Below, piece by piece: positions 16,866 through 26,416 of a stretch of 64,000 nt of DNA. Both the position numbers and the translations under genes were made by a program. The notes under the pieces are model-generated. The model was not told the origin of the DNA, ran no database searches, and was given only the letters and a program-made list of their open reading frames with translations. This DNA comes from Actinomycetospora sp. NBRC 106378 (GTDB taxonomy: Bacteria; Actinomycetota; Actinomycetes; Mycobacteriales; Pseudonocardiaceae), in assembly GCF_030269685.1 (NCBI RefSeq), contig NZ_BSTT01000001.1, forward strand, positions 682,001-746,000. Reading direction: 5' to 3'. Positions within the stretch are counted from its first letter, which is position 1; each line of letters starts with the position of its first letter.

Positions 16866-18088
16866 GCCCCGTCGTTCCGCTCGCCCTGGACCCGGCAGGC
16901 CTCTCCCAGGGAGTTCAGCAGGCGGTCGACGTCGTCGTCGTCCGAGTAGGGCGCGAGCCCGATCCGCAGCCCGCCCGCCTCGCCGAGGCCGAGCCGCCGC
17001 GCGGGCTCGAGCGCGTAGAACGACCCGCTCGGGGCGAACACGCCGTGCTCGGCCAGGAACGCCGACGCCTGCCGGTCACCCCCGGGCACGCGCGCGAGCA
17101 GGGTCGGGGTCCGGTGGCGGGCCCGGCTCAGCACCTCGACCCCGGGCAGCATCGCGAGTCCCTGCTCGATCCGCCGCCGCAGCCGGTCCTCGTGCGCCTC
17201 GACCGCCGCCATCCCGACGACGAGGCGGTGCCGGCGGGTGCCCTCGCCACCGCCCAGGGAGGCGAGGACGTCCACCGCCGCGGTGGTGCCGGCCAGCAGC
17301 TCGTAGGGCAGCGTCCCCAGCTCGAAGCGCTCCGGCACGGCGTCGGTCGAGGGCAGCAGCTTGTCCGGGTGCAGCGTCTCGAGGAGGGCGGGGGCGGCGG
17401 CCAGCACCCCGCAGTGCGGGCCGAGGAACTTGTACGGCGAGCACAGGAAGACGTCCGCGCCGAGCGCGGCGACGTCGATCGACGCGTGCGCGGTGAGGTG
17501 CACGCCGTCGACCACGAACAGGGCCCCGGTCGCGTGCACCCGCGCCGCGATCGCCGGCAGGTCGGGGCGGGTGCCGACGAGGTTCGACGCGCCGGTCACC
17601 GCGACGACCCGGGTCCGGTCGGAGAGGACCGTCGCCACGTCGTCGAGCTCGCACGTCGCGGGGTCGAGGTCCAGCCACCGCACGGTGGCCCCGACGCGCC
17701 CGGCGGCGGTCACCCAGGGCCGCACGTTCGCGTCGTGGTCGAGGCGGGTCACCACCACCTCGTCGCCCGGCCCCCAGTCGCGGGCGAGCGTCCGGGCGAG
17801 ATCCATCGTCAGGGCGGTCATCGACCGGCCGAAGACGATGCCGGCCGGGTCGGCGGCGAGGAGGTCCGCCATCGCCTGCCGGGCGGCGAGCACGACCAGC
17901 TCGGCGTTGCGGGCTGCGGGGTAGGTGGTGCCCCGGTTGGCGATCGGCGACGTGAGCGTGTCCGCGACCGCCCGCGCGACCTCGACCGGCACCTGCGACC
18001 CGCCCGGTCCGTCGAAGTGCGCGTAGCCCGCGTCGAGGGCCGGGAAGCGGGCACGGAGGGCGGCGACGTCGTAGGAGGGCTCGGGCAC
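16862..18088 (-). CDS. Class V aminotransferase, cysteine desulfurase-like
   Basis: 408 aa PLP enzyme. The fold-type I order is visible: GGSQVPVEVARAVADT at the N-terminus, the cofactor Asp in LFVVDGVHLTAH and the Schiff-base Lys in FLCSPYKFLGPHCG. The family includes cysteine desulfurases and related lyases; the SufS/IscS active-site Cys loop is not evident, so desulfurase activity is unproven. GTG start at 18088 is preferred because the longer open frame carries no family sequence. It overlaps the DUF4326 gene downstream. Confidence 0.85.
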   Translation of the reverse strand: MPEPSYDVAALRARFPALDAGYAHFDGPGGSQVPVEVARAVADTLTSPIANRGTTYPAARNAELVVLAARQAMADLLAADPAGIVFGRSMTALTMDLARTLARDWGPGDEVVVTRLDHDANVRPWVTAAGRVGATVRWLDLDPATCELDDVATVLSDRTRVVAVTGASNLVGTRPDLPAIAARVHATGALFVVDGVHLTAHASIDVAALGADVFLCSPYKFLGPHCGVLAAAPALLETLHPDKLLPSTDAVPERFELGTLPYELLAGTTAAVDVLASLGGGEGTRRHRLVVGMAAVEAHEDRLRRRIEQGLAMLPGVEVLSRARHRTPTLLARVPGGDRQASAFLAEHGVFAPSGSFYALEPARRLGLGEAGGLRIGLAPYSDDDDVDRLLNSLGEACRVQGERNDGA

Positions 18089-18374
18089 CCGGTCATCCTC
18101 GCGCGCCGTCCGCCGGACGGCAGGGGACCGCACCTCCGGTCGAGATGTCGCGGATCCGTCCCGGGCGGGCCGAGCGGACCCGACGGGTGACGCCTCGGCG
18201 TCGCCGGGGTACAGCCGATCGAGCCGACGGCTGCGCCGTCCGAAGGATTCCGCGACCTGATTCATCCGATCCGGGGTCCGCGGCGTTTCGGGGTAACGGC
18301 TGCGGCCCATTCTGCGGATACACGTGCGACGACCGGCGCGACGGGCGCGCCGGGCGGGAAGCGGGGTGGACGTT

Positions 18375-18545
18375 ATGGACGAGCAGGTCATGGGTCCGGC
18401 GAACGTGATCACGCAGCGTGCGCTCGCACCCGTCCCCACCGTCGCGGAGCGTCCCGCCCCGCGCTGGCGCGAGGCCGTCGGCGCCGCCGCGCTGCTGTCG
18501 GTCGTCGAGACCGTGCGCGCACAGGAGACCGCGGCCAGCGCGTAG
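18375..18545 (+). CDS. Small hypothetical protein
   Basis: 56 codons beginning MDEQVMGPANVITQRALAPV, strongly GC-biased at third positions like its neighbours. No domain is recognised and the ribosome-binding site (GGGTGGA) is weak. It lies in the 510-bp gap between the aminotransferase start and the MFS gene. Could be a real small protein or a chance ORF; nothing else in the gap looks coding. Confidence 0.4.
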   Translation: MDEQVMGPANVITQRALAPVPTVAERPAPRWREAVGAAALLSVVETVRAQETAASA

Positions 18546-18598
18546 GCCCGATCGATAGCGGGAACAACTGCCTCCGTCCCACCCGACGGAGGTCCACC

Positions 18599-19804
18599 AT
18601 CAGCACGACGTCCGAGGCCGGCACGAGACGGGGCCTGCGGGGCCCGGCCGCTGCCGTCGTCGTCGCCCTCGCCTTCCTGGTCACCATGCTCGGCGCGACG
18701 CTGCCGACACCGCTCTACCCGCTCTACGAACGCGAGCTCGGGTTCGGGCAGGTCGTGGTCACCCTCATCTTCGCCGCCTACGCGGTGGGGGTCGCCACCG
18801 CGCTGATCTTCTTCGGCCGGCTCTCCGACCAGCTCGGCCGCCGTGCGGTGCTGCTCCCCGGTCTCGCCCTCGCCGCCGTGTCGAGCGCGGTCTTCCTCGT
18901 CCCCGACAGCCTCACCGCGCTGTTCGTCGGTCGCGTGCTCTCGGGATTGTCGGCCGGCATCTTCACCGCGACCGCCACGGCCACGCTCGTCGACCTCGCG
19001 CCGGCGGGGAAGCAGGCCCGCTACAGCCTCGTCGCCGCCTGCGTGAACATGCTCGGCCTCGGGCTCGGCCCCGTGCTCGCGGGCGCCCTCGCGCAGTTCG
19101 CGCCGCTGCCGCTGTTCCTGCCCTACGCCGTGCACATCGTGTTGGTGCTGCTCGTGGCGGTCGGGGCCTACCTCGTCGCGGAGCCCCTCGACACCACCGG
19201 CGCGACGGCCTCGTTCGCACCGCAGCGGCTCGGCGTCCCCGCCGAGGTGCGCTCGGTGTTCGTCGGCGCCTCGATCGCGGGGTTCGCGGGGTTCGCCGTG
19301 CTGGGCCTGTTCACCGCGGTGTCGCCCGCCTTCGTCGGGCAGGTGCTGCGGATCGAGAACCACTTCGTCAGCGGTCTCGTGGTGTTCACCCTGCTCGGCT
19401 TCTCCACGCTCGGCCAGATCGCGTCGTCCCGGCTCTCGCTCCGCCCGGCGCTGCTCACCGGCTGCGTCGGCCTCGTCGTGGGCATCCTCGTGGTCGGCCT
19501 GTCCGTCGCCGTGGCCTCCCTCTGGGTGCTGCTCGTCGGAGCCGCGATCGCCGGGGTCGGACAGGGCATGTCCTTCCGCGCCGGCCTCGGCGCGGTGAAC
19601 GCGGGCAGCCCGGCGGAGCGTCGCAGCGAGGTCGCGTCGAGCTTCTTCCTCGTGCTCTACGTGGCGATCTCGCTGCCCGTCATCGGGGAGGGCGTCCTGT
19701 CCGCCGCCATCGGGCTCGTGACGGCGGCCGTCGTCTTCTCCGTGATCGTCGCCGTGCTGGCGGCGGTCGCGTTCGTCAGCCTGCTGCGCGTCCGGATGGA
19801 CTGA
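18599..19804 (+). CDS. MFS transporter with an apparent ATC start codon
   Basis: About 401 aa, twelve hydrophobic segments, with the MFS loop GRLSDQLGRRAVLL between helices 2 and 3; resembles drug/metabolite efflux members. The first in-frame ATG (18686) lies after most of helix 1, which would be lost. Upstream, a perfect GGAGGT (18590-18595) is followed by CCACC and then ATC AGC ACG ACG in the right frame; the natural reading is a start MSTTSEAGTRRG whose ATG is ATC here. There is no in-frame ATG, GTG or TTG between them. This is either a rare ATC start, a start-codon mutation or a base error. Confidence 0.75.
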   Translation: MSTTSEAGTRRGLRGPAAAVVVALAFLVTMLGATLPTPLYPLYERELGFGQVVVTLIFAAYAVGVATALIFFGRLSDQLGRRAVLLPGLALAAVSSAVFLVPDSLTALFVGRVLSGLSAGIFTATATATLVDLAPAGKQARYSLVAACVNMLGLGLGPVLAGALAQFAPLPLFLPYAVHIVLVLLVAVGAYLVAEPLDTTGATASFAPQRLGVPAEVRSVFVGASIAGFAGFAVLGLFTAVSPAFVGQVLRIENHFVSGLVVFTLLGFSTLGQIASSRLSLRPALLTGCVGLVVGILVVGLSVAVASLWVLLVGAAIAGVGQGMSFRAGLGAVNAGSPAERRSEVASSFFLVLYVAISLPVIGEGVLSAAIGLVTAAVVFSVIVAVLAAVAFVSLLRVRMD

Positions 19805-19808
19805 GCGC

Positions 19809-20456
19809 TCACGCGACCGCGAGCACCCGCCGCGCGGTCGGCCCGCTCCCGGTCACGCGATCGCCGAGTTCGTCGGCACCCCGCCGTGCCGACAGCAGCA
19901 GGACCAGCGCCACGGCGTCGGCCTCGAGGGTCTCGGGGGCCCCGTGACCCGTCGTCGGGACGACCCGGTCGACGACCACCCCGCTCGAGGTCCGCACCAC
20001 CACCCGCAGCGACGCGGCGCGCGGGGTCGGCGCGTGGGCGAGCAACCGCGGCACCACCCCGACGACGAGCTCGCACGCGGCCGCGGCGGCCGCCTCGGCC
20101 GCGTCGCGGTTCAGCTCGCGGTCGAGGGCGGCGAGCAGGTCGTGGGTGTGCAGGCACATGTCGAGGCAGTGGGCGGCGAGCTCCTCGCCGTGCGGGGCGA
20201 GATGGGTGAGGTGTCGTCCGGCGCGGACGTGGGCCGCGGCGAGCTCCTCCTGCAGCCGGTCCGGCCCCGCGTAGTGCACCCCGCAGAGATGGGTGACCAG
20301 ATCGGTGACGTCGGTGCCGCCGGTGTCGAGGGCCGCGCAGGCGCGGGCCCGCTCGGTGCGGGCGAGCGGACGGGCCCAATCGGCCGGACGCAGGCCCCCG
20401 ACGGTCTCCTCGGTCGTGTCCCAGAGCGCGAGCAGTGCCCGGGTCGCGTCGTCCAT
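19809..20456 (-). CDS. Maleylpyruvate isomerase-family (DinB_2-like) protein
   Basis: 215 aa. N-terminal four-helix bundle of the mycothiol-dependent maleylpyruvate isomerase type: LGxxDW-like LRPADWARPL near the start, VTHLCGVHYAG and LDMCLHTHDLLAAL supplying the three histidines that bind metal in this family. A C-terminal sterol-carrier-like region follows. Actinobacterial members probably use mycothiol; no reaction is assigned. Convergent with the MFS gene, separated by 4 bp. Confidence 0.75.
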   Translation of the reverse strand: MDDATRALLALWDTTEETVGGLRPADWARPLARTERARACAALDTGGTDVTDLVTHLCGVHYAGPDRLQEELAAAHVRAGRHLTHLAPHGEELAAHCLDMCLHTHDLLAALDRELNRDAAEAAAAAACELVVGVVPRLLAHAPTPRAASLRVVVRTSSGVVVDRVVPTTGHGAPETLEADAVALVLLLSARRGADELGDRVTGSGPTARRVLAVA

Positions 20457-20637
20457 GATGTCGCCCCCTGCCGGTCGCGGGAACCCACGGTAAGTGACGC
20501 AGACCACAGCGGGCAACGACCGGTGGGGCACGACCGGACGCGGCCGTGATGATCGGGAGCGTCGTACGGCGATCGCCCGGGCATTCCCGCCGGACCCGGG
20601 AGAAACGGCTCTCCCCCTTCTGCAAAGGTGCGGAACA

Positions 20638-20796
20638 ATGGTCGGAATTCTCCTGCTCGTCCTGGTCGTCTGGCTCGTGCTCGCCATTCTCGGTTTCGTC
20701 ATCAAGGGCCTGTTCTGGCTCGCGGTCGTCGGCATCGTCCTGTTCGTGGCCACGGCGATCTTCGGCGGCGTGAAGCGGTCCTCGCTGCGACGCTGA
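20638..20796 (+). CDS. Small two-helix membrane protein
   Basis: 52 aa, almost entirely hydrophobic (two spans, about residues 2-22 and 26-43) with a basic KRSSLRR tail. ATG preceded by AAAGGTG. Typical of very common actinobacterial hydrophobic micro-proteins with no known role. Confidence 0.65.
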   Translation: MVGILLLVLVVWLVLAILGFVIKGLFWLAVVGIVLFVATAIFGGVKRSSLRR

Positions 20797-20866
20797 CCCG
20801 GCGGTCGCTTGCCCCGCCCCGGTGCGCGTGTTGGGGTCGGGGCACCCTGCGACGAAGGAGTCCCGC

Positions 20867-22087
20867 GTGCCCGTGCGACGCCAGCTCCCCCGCTACCGCG
20901 ACCTGAAGCCGCTCCTGCGCGTCCGGCCGCCGCGACTCGACCCGACCCGTCGTCGGCTCGAGTCCTCCTTCACCGTCGCCGATCTGCGCGAGGCGGCGCG
21001 GCGACGGGCCCCGCGGGCGGTGTTCGACTACGTCGACGGGGCCGCCGAGCAGGAGATCGGGCTGCGGCGGGCCCGCGATGCGTTCTCCCGCGTCGAGTTC
21101 TCCCCGCGCGTGCTGCGCGACGTCGGCTCGATCGACACCTCGACGACGATCCTCGGCGAGTCCGCGTCGATGCCGGTGATCCTCGGCCCGACCGGCTTCA
21201 CGCGGATGGCCCACCACGAGGGCGAGCGGGCCGTGGTGCGCGCGGCGGAGACGGCGGGCGTGCCGTACGCGCTGTCCACGATGGGCACCACGTCGATCGA
21301 GGAGTTCCGCGACGAGGCCCCGCTCGCCCGGCACTGGTTCCAGCTCTACCTGTGGCGCGACCGGGACGCCTCCGGCGAGCTCGTCGAGCGGGCCCGCAAG
21401 GCCGGGTTCGACACGCTGGTCCTCACGGTCGACACCCCGGTGCCCGGCGCGCGGCTGCGCGACAACCGCAACGGCCTCACGATCCCGCCGTCGCTCACCG
21501 GCCGGACGCTGCTCGACATGGCGCGCCACCCGGCGTGGTGGGCCAACCTGCTGACCAGCGAGCCGCTCACGTTCGCCTCGCTGAGTTCCTGGAACGGCAC
21601 GGTCGCCGACCTGGTCACGCACATGTTCGACCCGACCGCCGTCGCCCGGGACGTGACCTGGCTGCGCGAGCAGTGGCCCGGGCACCTCGTGATCAAGGGC
21701 ATCCAGCACGTCGACGACGCGCGGGCGGTGGTCGACCTCGGGGCCGACGGGATCGTGGTGTCCAACCACGGCGGCCGCCAGCTCGACCGGGCGCCGGTGC
21801 CGCTGGAGATCCTCCCCGACGTCGTGGCCGCGGTGGGCGACCGCACGAGCGTCTTCCTCGACACCGGCGTGCTGACCGGCGCCGACGTCGTCGCCGCGAA
21901 GGCGTTCGGCGCGCAGGCCGTCGTGCTGGGCCGCGCCTACATGTACGGCCTGATGGCCGGCGGCGAGGCGGGCGTGACGCGGATGCTCGACATCGTGCGC
22001 GCCGAGATGACCCGGACCCTCGCGCTCATGGGCGTGGAGCGGATGGACGACCTGGACCCGTCGCGGGTGCGGCTGCGGCCCGTGTGA
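20867..22087 (+). CDS. lldD: FMN-dependent alpha-hydroxy acid dehydrogenase (LldD type)
   Basis: 406 aa TIM-barrel flavoenzyme. Family landmarks: [27 protein letters not shown] (FMN site), [27 protein letters not shown] and the active-site base in [13 protein letters not shown]. It oxidises an L-2-hydroxy acid, most likely L-lactate, feeding electrons to quinone or O2. It is closest in pattern to mycobacterial LldD2. The GTG at 20867 lies 7 nt after AAGGAG. Its stop overlaps the next start (GTGTGA). Confidence 0.88.
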   Translation: MPVRRQLPRYRDLKPLLRVRPPRLDPTRRRLESSFTVADLREAARRRAPRAVFDYVDGAAEQEIGLRRARDAFSRVEFSPRVLRDVGSIDTSTTILGESASMPVILGPTGFTRMAHHEGERAVVRAAETAGVPYALSTMGTTSIEEFRDEAPLARHWFQLYLWRDRDASGELVERARKAGFDTLVLTVDTPVPGARLRDNRNGLTIPPSLTGRTLLDMARHPAWWANLLTSEPLTFASLSSWNGTVADLVTHMFDPTAVARDVTWLREQWPGHLVIKGIQHVDDARAVVDLGADGIVVSNHGGRQLDRAPVPLEILPDVVAAVGDRTSVFLDTGVLTGADVVAAKAFGAQAVVLGRAYMYGLMAGGEAGVTRMLDIVRAEMTRTLALMGVERMDDLDPSRVRLRPV

Positions 22088-22626
22088 ACGCCGACGTGTG
22101 GGTGGTGGCCGGCGCCCCGGGCGCGGGGAAGTCGACCGTCGCCGCAGAGCTGGCCCGCCGCCTCGACCCGCACCCGGCGCTGCTCGACAAGGACACCGTC
22201 TACCGCGGCTTCGTCGGCGCGACCCTCGCCGCGGCGGGTCGACCCGACGGCGAGCGCGAGGGCTCCTGGTACGACGACCACGTCAAGGTCCACGAGTACG
22301 GCGGGCTCACCGCCACGGCCCGCGAGATCCGCGCGCACGGGTGCCCGGTCCTGGTCGTCGCACCGTTCACCGGGCAGATCCGGGATCCGGCGCGGTGGGC
22401 GGCGTGGGTGACCGAGCTGGGCGGGCCCGCCGTCCACCTGGTCTGGGTACGGATCGACGCCTCCACGCTCCGACGACGGATCGAGGAGCGCGGCCGCCGC
22501 CAGGACGACGGGAAGCTCGCGGCGTGGGACGAGTTCGTCGCCCGCATGCGCCCGGACGTCCCGCCGCCGGTGCGCCACCGCGTCGTCGACACCACCGTCG
22601 ACGGCGACATCCCGTGGCTCCGTTAG
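22084..22626 (+). CDS. AAA-family ATP-binding protein (small kinase)
   Basis: 180 aa P-loop protein. Walker A is GAPGAGKS at residues 9-16; DKDTVYRGF resembles the substrate-binding turn of zeta-toxin/gluconate-kinase-like enzymes; [25 protein letters not shown] is the lid region. Probably phosphorylates a small molecule. Translationally coupled to lldD, so it may act in the same pathway. Its last 4 bp overlap the convergent gene. Confidence 0.75.
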   Translation: MNADVWVVAGAPGAGKSTVAAELARRLDPHPALLDKDTVYRGFVGATLAAAGRPDGEREGSWYDDHVKVHEYGGLTATAREIRAHGCPVLVVAPFTGQIRDPARWAAWVTELGGPAVHLVWVRIDASTLRRRIEERGRRQDDGKLAAWDEFVARMRPDVPPPVRHRVVDTTVDGDIPWLR

Positions 22627-23201
22627 GCGGACGCCCTCCCCCTCCGGCCCGGCCACGTCGTCGTGGGGCGGCTCGGTGCGCGGACGCTCGCGAGGGCGTC
22701 CGCGGCGAGGCCCGGGTGGTCCGTCCCGACGGCGGGAGTGGTCACCAGGTCCTGCAGGAACTGGGCCTGGGCCTCCACGTTCAGCTCCGCGAACCGGTCG
22801 GTGGCCGGCGCGCGCCAGTCGTACCCGGTGCGGGAGCACTGCGCGCGGACCGCGTCGAGGGCGTAGCGCGCGCCGAGCCGGCGGTACTGCCAGACGTGGA
22901 CCGCCTCGTGCACCAGCAGGCCGGGCGAGGAAGCGCCCTTGAGGTGGATCGACGTCCCGAGCGTGACCGGGCGGCGGCTGAGCCCGAGCAGCCCGGCGCG
23001 GTCGGGCACGACGACGATCGGGTCGAGGTCCAGCCCGTCGCCGAAGACCCCCGCGAGCACGGACCGTTCGGCGACGGTGAGCCCACGCCGGGCGCGGCCG
23101 CCGAGCGCGTCGGCGGCCCCGAGCAGCAGCCTGCCGACGAATCCGCGCACCCGGGCATCCTGGCCCTGCGGGAGCGACCCGGCGGAAGTTGAAAGTGGCA
23201 C
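22623..23201 (-). CDS. DUF4157-like protein with HExxH-type motif
   Basis: About 192 aa. The core [20 protein letters not shown] followed by [16 protein letters not shown] matches the zincin-like DUF4157 motif (HExxH; here H-E-A-V-H). Such domains occur alone or in secreted toxin precursors; no toxin, signal or immunity gene is seen here. The open frame extends to 23303, across the methyltransferase start, so GTG 23201 is chosen; the exact start is uncertain. Confidence 0.6.
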   Translation of the reverse strand: MPLSTSAGSLPQGQDARVRGFVGRLLLGAADALGGRARRGLTVAERSVLAGVFGDGLDLDPIVVVPDRAGLLGLSRRPVTLGTSIHLKGASSPGLLVHEAVHVWQYRRLGARYALDAVRAQCSRTGYDWRAPATDRFAELNVEAQAQFLQDLVTTPAVGTDHPGLAADALASVRAPSRPTTTWPGRRGRASA

Positions 23202-23238
23202 ACTGATCGGCGACGATGTCGACGTCGGCGGGAGCAGC

Positions 23239-24069
23239 ATGAGCATCGAGCGACCGGCCTCTCCGAGAGCCGCGGCGACGATCGACCGGACACGCGCGAG
23301 CATCGCCCGGGTCTACGACTGCGCGCTCGGCGGCAAGGACAACTTCGAGGTCGACCGCGAGGTCGTCGAGAAGCTGAAGACGGTGGCGCCCGAGGTGGAG
23401 CAGTTCACCGTCGACCACCGGCAGTTCCTCATCCGGGTCACGCGCTTCATCGCGGGCCAGACCGGCATCCGCCAGTTCCTCGACCTCGGCTCCGGGCTGC
23501 CCACCGCCGAGAACACCCACCAGGCCGCGCAGCGGATCGCGCCGGACACCCGCGTGGTCTACGTCGACATCGACCCGTCGGTCGTCGCACACGGCCGGGC
23601 GCTGCTCGAGGAGAACGAGCTGACCCGGTTCTCCCCGGCCGACCTGACACGGCCCGAGGAGGTGCTCGCCGACCCGATCGTCCGCGAGCTCATCGACTTC
23701 TCCCAGCCGCTGGCCCTGCTCCAGCTCGGCACGCTGCACCACTACGTGGGCGAGCGGCCCTGCGCCGACATCATGCGGACCTACATCGACGCCCTGCCGT
23801 CCGGCTCGTACGTGGCGCTCTCGCACTTCTACGACCCGCAGGACGAGAACTCCGCGCTCGCGCGCCGTATGGAGGAGACCTTCGTGCACAGCCCGCTGGG
23901 CAGCGGCGTGTTCCGGACGAAGGACGAGATCCTCGCCATGCTGCCCGGGCTCGAGCTGATCGACCCCGGGTTCTCGCTGGTCAGCGACTGGTGGCCGGAC
24001 GGGCCGCGGCTCCAGCCGCTGAGCCCGGCCCAGAAGTGCCTGGCGGGCGCGGTCGGGCGCAAGCCCTAG
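23239..24069 (+). CDS. SAM-dependent methyltransferase (DUF574/Methyltransf_19)
   Basis: 276 aa. Opens with the diagnostic RVYDCALGGKDNFEVDREV, followed by the SAM loop FLDLGSGLPTAENTHQAA and VVYVDIDPSVVAHGRALL, and ends GPRLQPLS. These proteins are very abundant in Pseudonocardia and Streptomyces; substrates are unknown. Monocistronic: preceded by GGGAG and followed by a perfect terminator. Confidence 0.9.
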   Translation: MSIERPASPRAAATIDRTRASIARVYDCALGGKDNFEVDREVVEKLKTVAPEVEQFTVDHRQFLIRVTRFIAGQTGIRQFLDLGSGLPTAENTHQAAQRIAPDTRVVYVDIDPSVVAHGRALLEENELTRFSPADLTRPEEVLADPIVRELIDFSQPLALLQLGTLHHYVGERPCADIMRTYIDALPSGSYVALSHFYDPQDENSALARRMEETFVHSPLGSGVFRTKDEILAMLPGLELIDPGFSLVSDWWPDGPRLQPLSPAQKCLAGAVGRKP

Positions 24070-24073
24070 ACGA

Positions 24074-24112
24074 ACGTCCGGGCCGGAGCGCGGTGCGCTC
24101 CGGCCCGGACGT
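24074..24112. terminator. Bidirectional perfect 17-bp hairpin terminator
   Basis: ACGTCCGGGCCGGAGCG pairs perfectly with its complement across a 5-nt loop (CGGTG). It separates the convergent methyltransferase and secreted-protein genes. Confidence 0.85.
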
Positions 24113-24122
24113 CACGCGGCCG

Positions 24123-24386
24123 TCAGAGGCCGAGGCCCTCCTCGGCCTTGGTGATGCCGAGCTCGTTCTCGATGTCGGTCAGGCCGGTGGCGTCGCCGAG
24201 CTCGTCGGAGACGGCGGCGACACCGGTGGCCTCCTCGACGCCGCTGACCGCCGAGCCGACCTCCTGGATGGCGCCGGAGGGCGCCTCCTCGGCGTTGGCG
24301 ACCCCGCCGCCGAAGCCGACGAGGCCGGCGGCGATCAGCAGGCCGCCGGCGAGGCGACCGGTCACGGTCCGAGAGTTCAGTGCCAT
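24123..24386 (-). CDS. Small secreted acidic protein
   Basis: 87 aa. Signal peptide with an Ala/Gly-rich hydrophobic core and the cleavage site VANA-EE at about residue 32. The mature part (about 55 aa) is acidic, helix-prone and free of Cys. Reminiscent of small actinobacterial cell-surface proteins but not assignable. The ATG is preceded by AAGGAGC. Confidence 0.7.
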   Translation of the reverse strand: MALNSRTVTGRLAGGLLIAAGLVGFGGGVANAEEAPSGAIQEVGSAVSGVEEATGVAAVSDELGDATGLTDIENELGITKAEEGLGL

Positions 24387-24680
24387 GGGGAGCTCCTTCT
24401 AGACGTCGACCGCCGCCCCGACTGTCGGCGACGGGTCTTTCGGGGAACGCCGAGCGTGGGGATCGCTCGAACGTCCGAGCACTCTGTCAGGTCTGTCCGG
24501 GTGATGTCGGAAATCCCGTTACCGGTGTGTGACAAAGGTGTGCTGATCATCTCCGTCACCTTCGGGCCCGTGGGTCGGACCTGGGTCCGAAACACGGGGA
24601 AACAGTGTCGACAACGCGACGCAGCACGCACGACACGAACCGCTCCTCTACTGGTCGCGACCCGTCGCACGGCGGGGCGC

Positions 24681-24780
24681 GCCTAGGGTTCCGCCGGTCG
24701 AGTGCCGGGTCCGCGACCGAGAGGCACAGGCGGGCCGGTCCCCACGGCCCGTTCCACGGCGGGACAAAAGCCCGGGAGAC
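24681..24780 (+). promoter_or_regulatory. Guanidine-I (ykkC) riboswitch
   Basis: The invariant parts of the ykkC consensus appear in order: CTAGGGTTCCG (24683-24693), GACCGAGAGGCACAGG (24715-24730), a central CACGGC segment and GGGACAAAAGCCCGGGAGA (24761-24779). This class binds free guanidine. It lies 30 nt before the permease GTG. The terminal GGGAGAC can pair with GTCTCT next to the permease ribosome-binding site, so translational control is possible. The preceding 294 bp (24387-24680) hold no gene. Confidence 0.88.
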
Positions 24781-24810
24781 GTCGTCCGCGCACCGCCGGA
24801 GGTCTCTGCC

Positions 24811-26334
24811 GTGTCCGTCGATCAACGCCATGCCGGCCCCGACAGTCCCGACCATGCCGATGCCGACCACCTCGGCGTGCTCGGCTACCGCCAGGAGCTG
24901 CACCGCGGCCTGAGCCCGTTCGCGTCCTTCGCCTCGGGCTTCTCGTTCGTCTCGATCCTGACGACGGTCTTCCAGCTCTTCATCATCGGCTTCGGGTTCG
25001 GCGGTCCCGCCTACATCTGGACCTGGCCCGTCGTGTTCGTCGGGCAGTTCTGCGTGTGCCTGGTGTTCGCGGAACTGGCCGCCCGCTACCCCATCGCCGG
25101 GGCGATCTACCAGTGGTCACGCCGGGTCGCCTCCGACCCGTGGGGCTGGATGGCGGGCTGGCTCATGCAGCTGGGCTACGTCGTGTCGGTCGCCGCCATC
25201 GCCATCGCACTGCAGGCGGTGCTGCCCGAGGTGTGGAGCGGGTTCCAGATCGTCGGGGGCGACCCGTCGCCGACCTCGGACACGGGAGCGCTCAACGCCA
25301 TCGTGCTCGGCACGATCTGCATCGCGGTGTGCGTGGCCGTGCAGCTGCTCGGCGTCACCCGGGTCGCGATCGTCACGCGCATCGGGGTCACCCTGGAGAT
25401 CGTCGGCCTGGTGCTCGTGGTCGTCGCCCTGTTCGCGCACGCGCAGCGGGGCCCGCAGGTCGTGTTCGAGACCAACGGGGTGCAGGGCGACGGCTCCTAC
25501 CTCTGGCCGTTCCTCGCCTCGATGCTCATGGCCGCCTACGTCATGTACGGGTTCGACTCGGCCGCGGAGCTCTCCGAGGAGACGGGCGATCCGCGGCGCA
25601 CCACCCCGCGGGCGATCGTGCGCTGCATGGTGATCTCGGGGGTCGGCGGGCTGCTGCTGATCCTCGCCGCGCTGATGGCCGCCCCGGACCTCGCCTCCCC
25701 CGATCTCGCCTCGCAGGGCATCGCGTGGGTGGTGACGAGCGAGCTCGGCGACGTCTTCGGCCGCGTCGTCCTCGCCGTGGTCGCCGCCTCGATCCTCTCC
25801 GCCGCACTCGCCATCTCGACCTCGGCGTCCCGCGTGATGTTCTCGATGGCCCGCGACGGGCAGCTGCCGTTCTCCGCCGCGCTCGCGAAGGTCTCCCCGC
25901 GGACCCGGACGCCCGTGCTGCCGACCGTCGTGGTCGGCGTGCTCGCCATCGCGGTGCTGCTGGTCAACCTCGGGCAATCGAGCGTCTTCGCCTCGGTCAC
26001 GAGCATCTCGGTGGTCATCGTCTACCTGGCGTACCTGTTCGTCACCGTGCCGCGGCTCTACCACCGCCTCGCGCGAACCGGTCTCCACGAGCCCGAGCCC
26101 GGCACGTTCTCCCTCGGCCGCTGGGGCCTGCCGGTGAACCTCGTCGCCGTCCTGTTCGGGATCTTCCTGCTGGTCAACGTGGGCTGGCCGCGCGCCGCGG
26201 TCTACGACCCGGACGGCTCCGGGGGCTGGGTCCTCCAGTACTCGGCCGTGCTCGCCGTCGTCGTCATCCTCGCGCTCGGGCTCGTGGCCTACCGGGTGAT
26301 GCGCCGGCAGAACGCCGCCCGGGCCGCGGCCTGA
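24811..26334 (+). CDS. APC-family permease under guanidine riboswitch control
   Basis: 507 aa with about twelve membrane spans. Helix 1 carries SFASGFSFVSILTTVFQLF and helix 6 YVMYGFDSAAELSEETGDPRRTTP, as in amino acid/GABA/choline-type APC carriers. The GTG start follows GGAGGT. Because a guanidine-I riboswitch precedes it and a guanidine hydrolase gene is convergent 82 bp downstream, guanidine or a guanidino compound is the best guess for its substrate; generic homologues are annotated as amino acid permeases. Confidence 0.88.
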   Translation: MSVDQRHAGPDSPDHADADHLGVLGYRQELHRGLSPFASFASGFSFVSILTTVFQLFIIGFGFGGPAYIWTWPVVFVGQFCVCLVFAELAARYPIAGAIYQWSRRVASDPWGWMAGWLMQLGYVVSVAAIAIALQAVLPEVWSGFQIVGGDPSPTSDTGALNAIVLGTICIAVCVAVQLLGVTRVAIVTRIGVTLEIVGLVLVVVALFAHAQRGPQVVFETNGVQGDGSYLWPFLASMLMAAYVMYGFDSAAELSEETGDPRRTTPRAIVRCMVISGVGGLLLILAALMAAPDLASPDLASQGIAWVVTSELGDVFGRVVLAVVAASILSAALAISTSASRVMFSMARDGQLPFSAALAKVSPRTRTPVLPTVVVGVLAIAVLLVNLGQSSVFASVTSISVVIVYLAYLFVTVPRLYHRLARTGLHEPEPGTFSLGRWGLPVNLVAVLFGIFLLVNVGWPRAAVYDPDGSGGWVLQYSAVLAVVVILALGLVAYRVMRRQNAARAAA

Positions 26335-26352
26335 TCGCTGCCGTCCCTCGTG

Positions 26353-26402
26353 GACGAACGGCACTCCCGCAGCATCGAGGTGCGCGAGAGTGCCGTTCGT
26401 GC
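26353..26402. repeat. Family B hairpin repeat, copy B2
   Basis: ACGAACGGCACTC (26354-26366) and GAGTGCCGTTCGT (26388-26400) form a perfect 13-bp stem around a 21-nt loop. Located between convergent genes, acting most likely as a bidirectional terminator. Confidence 0.85.
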
Positions 26403-26416
26403 GCGTCCCGGACGCC

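Noticed and set aside
22623-23201. DUF4157-like protein as polymorphic toxin
   Set aside because: No secretion signal, toxin domain or immunity gene is present; only the HExxH-type motif is visible.
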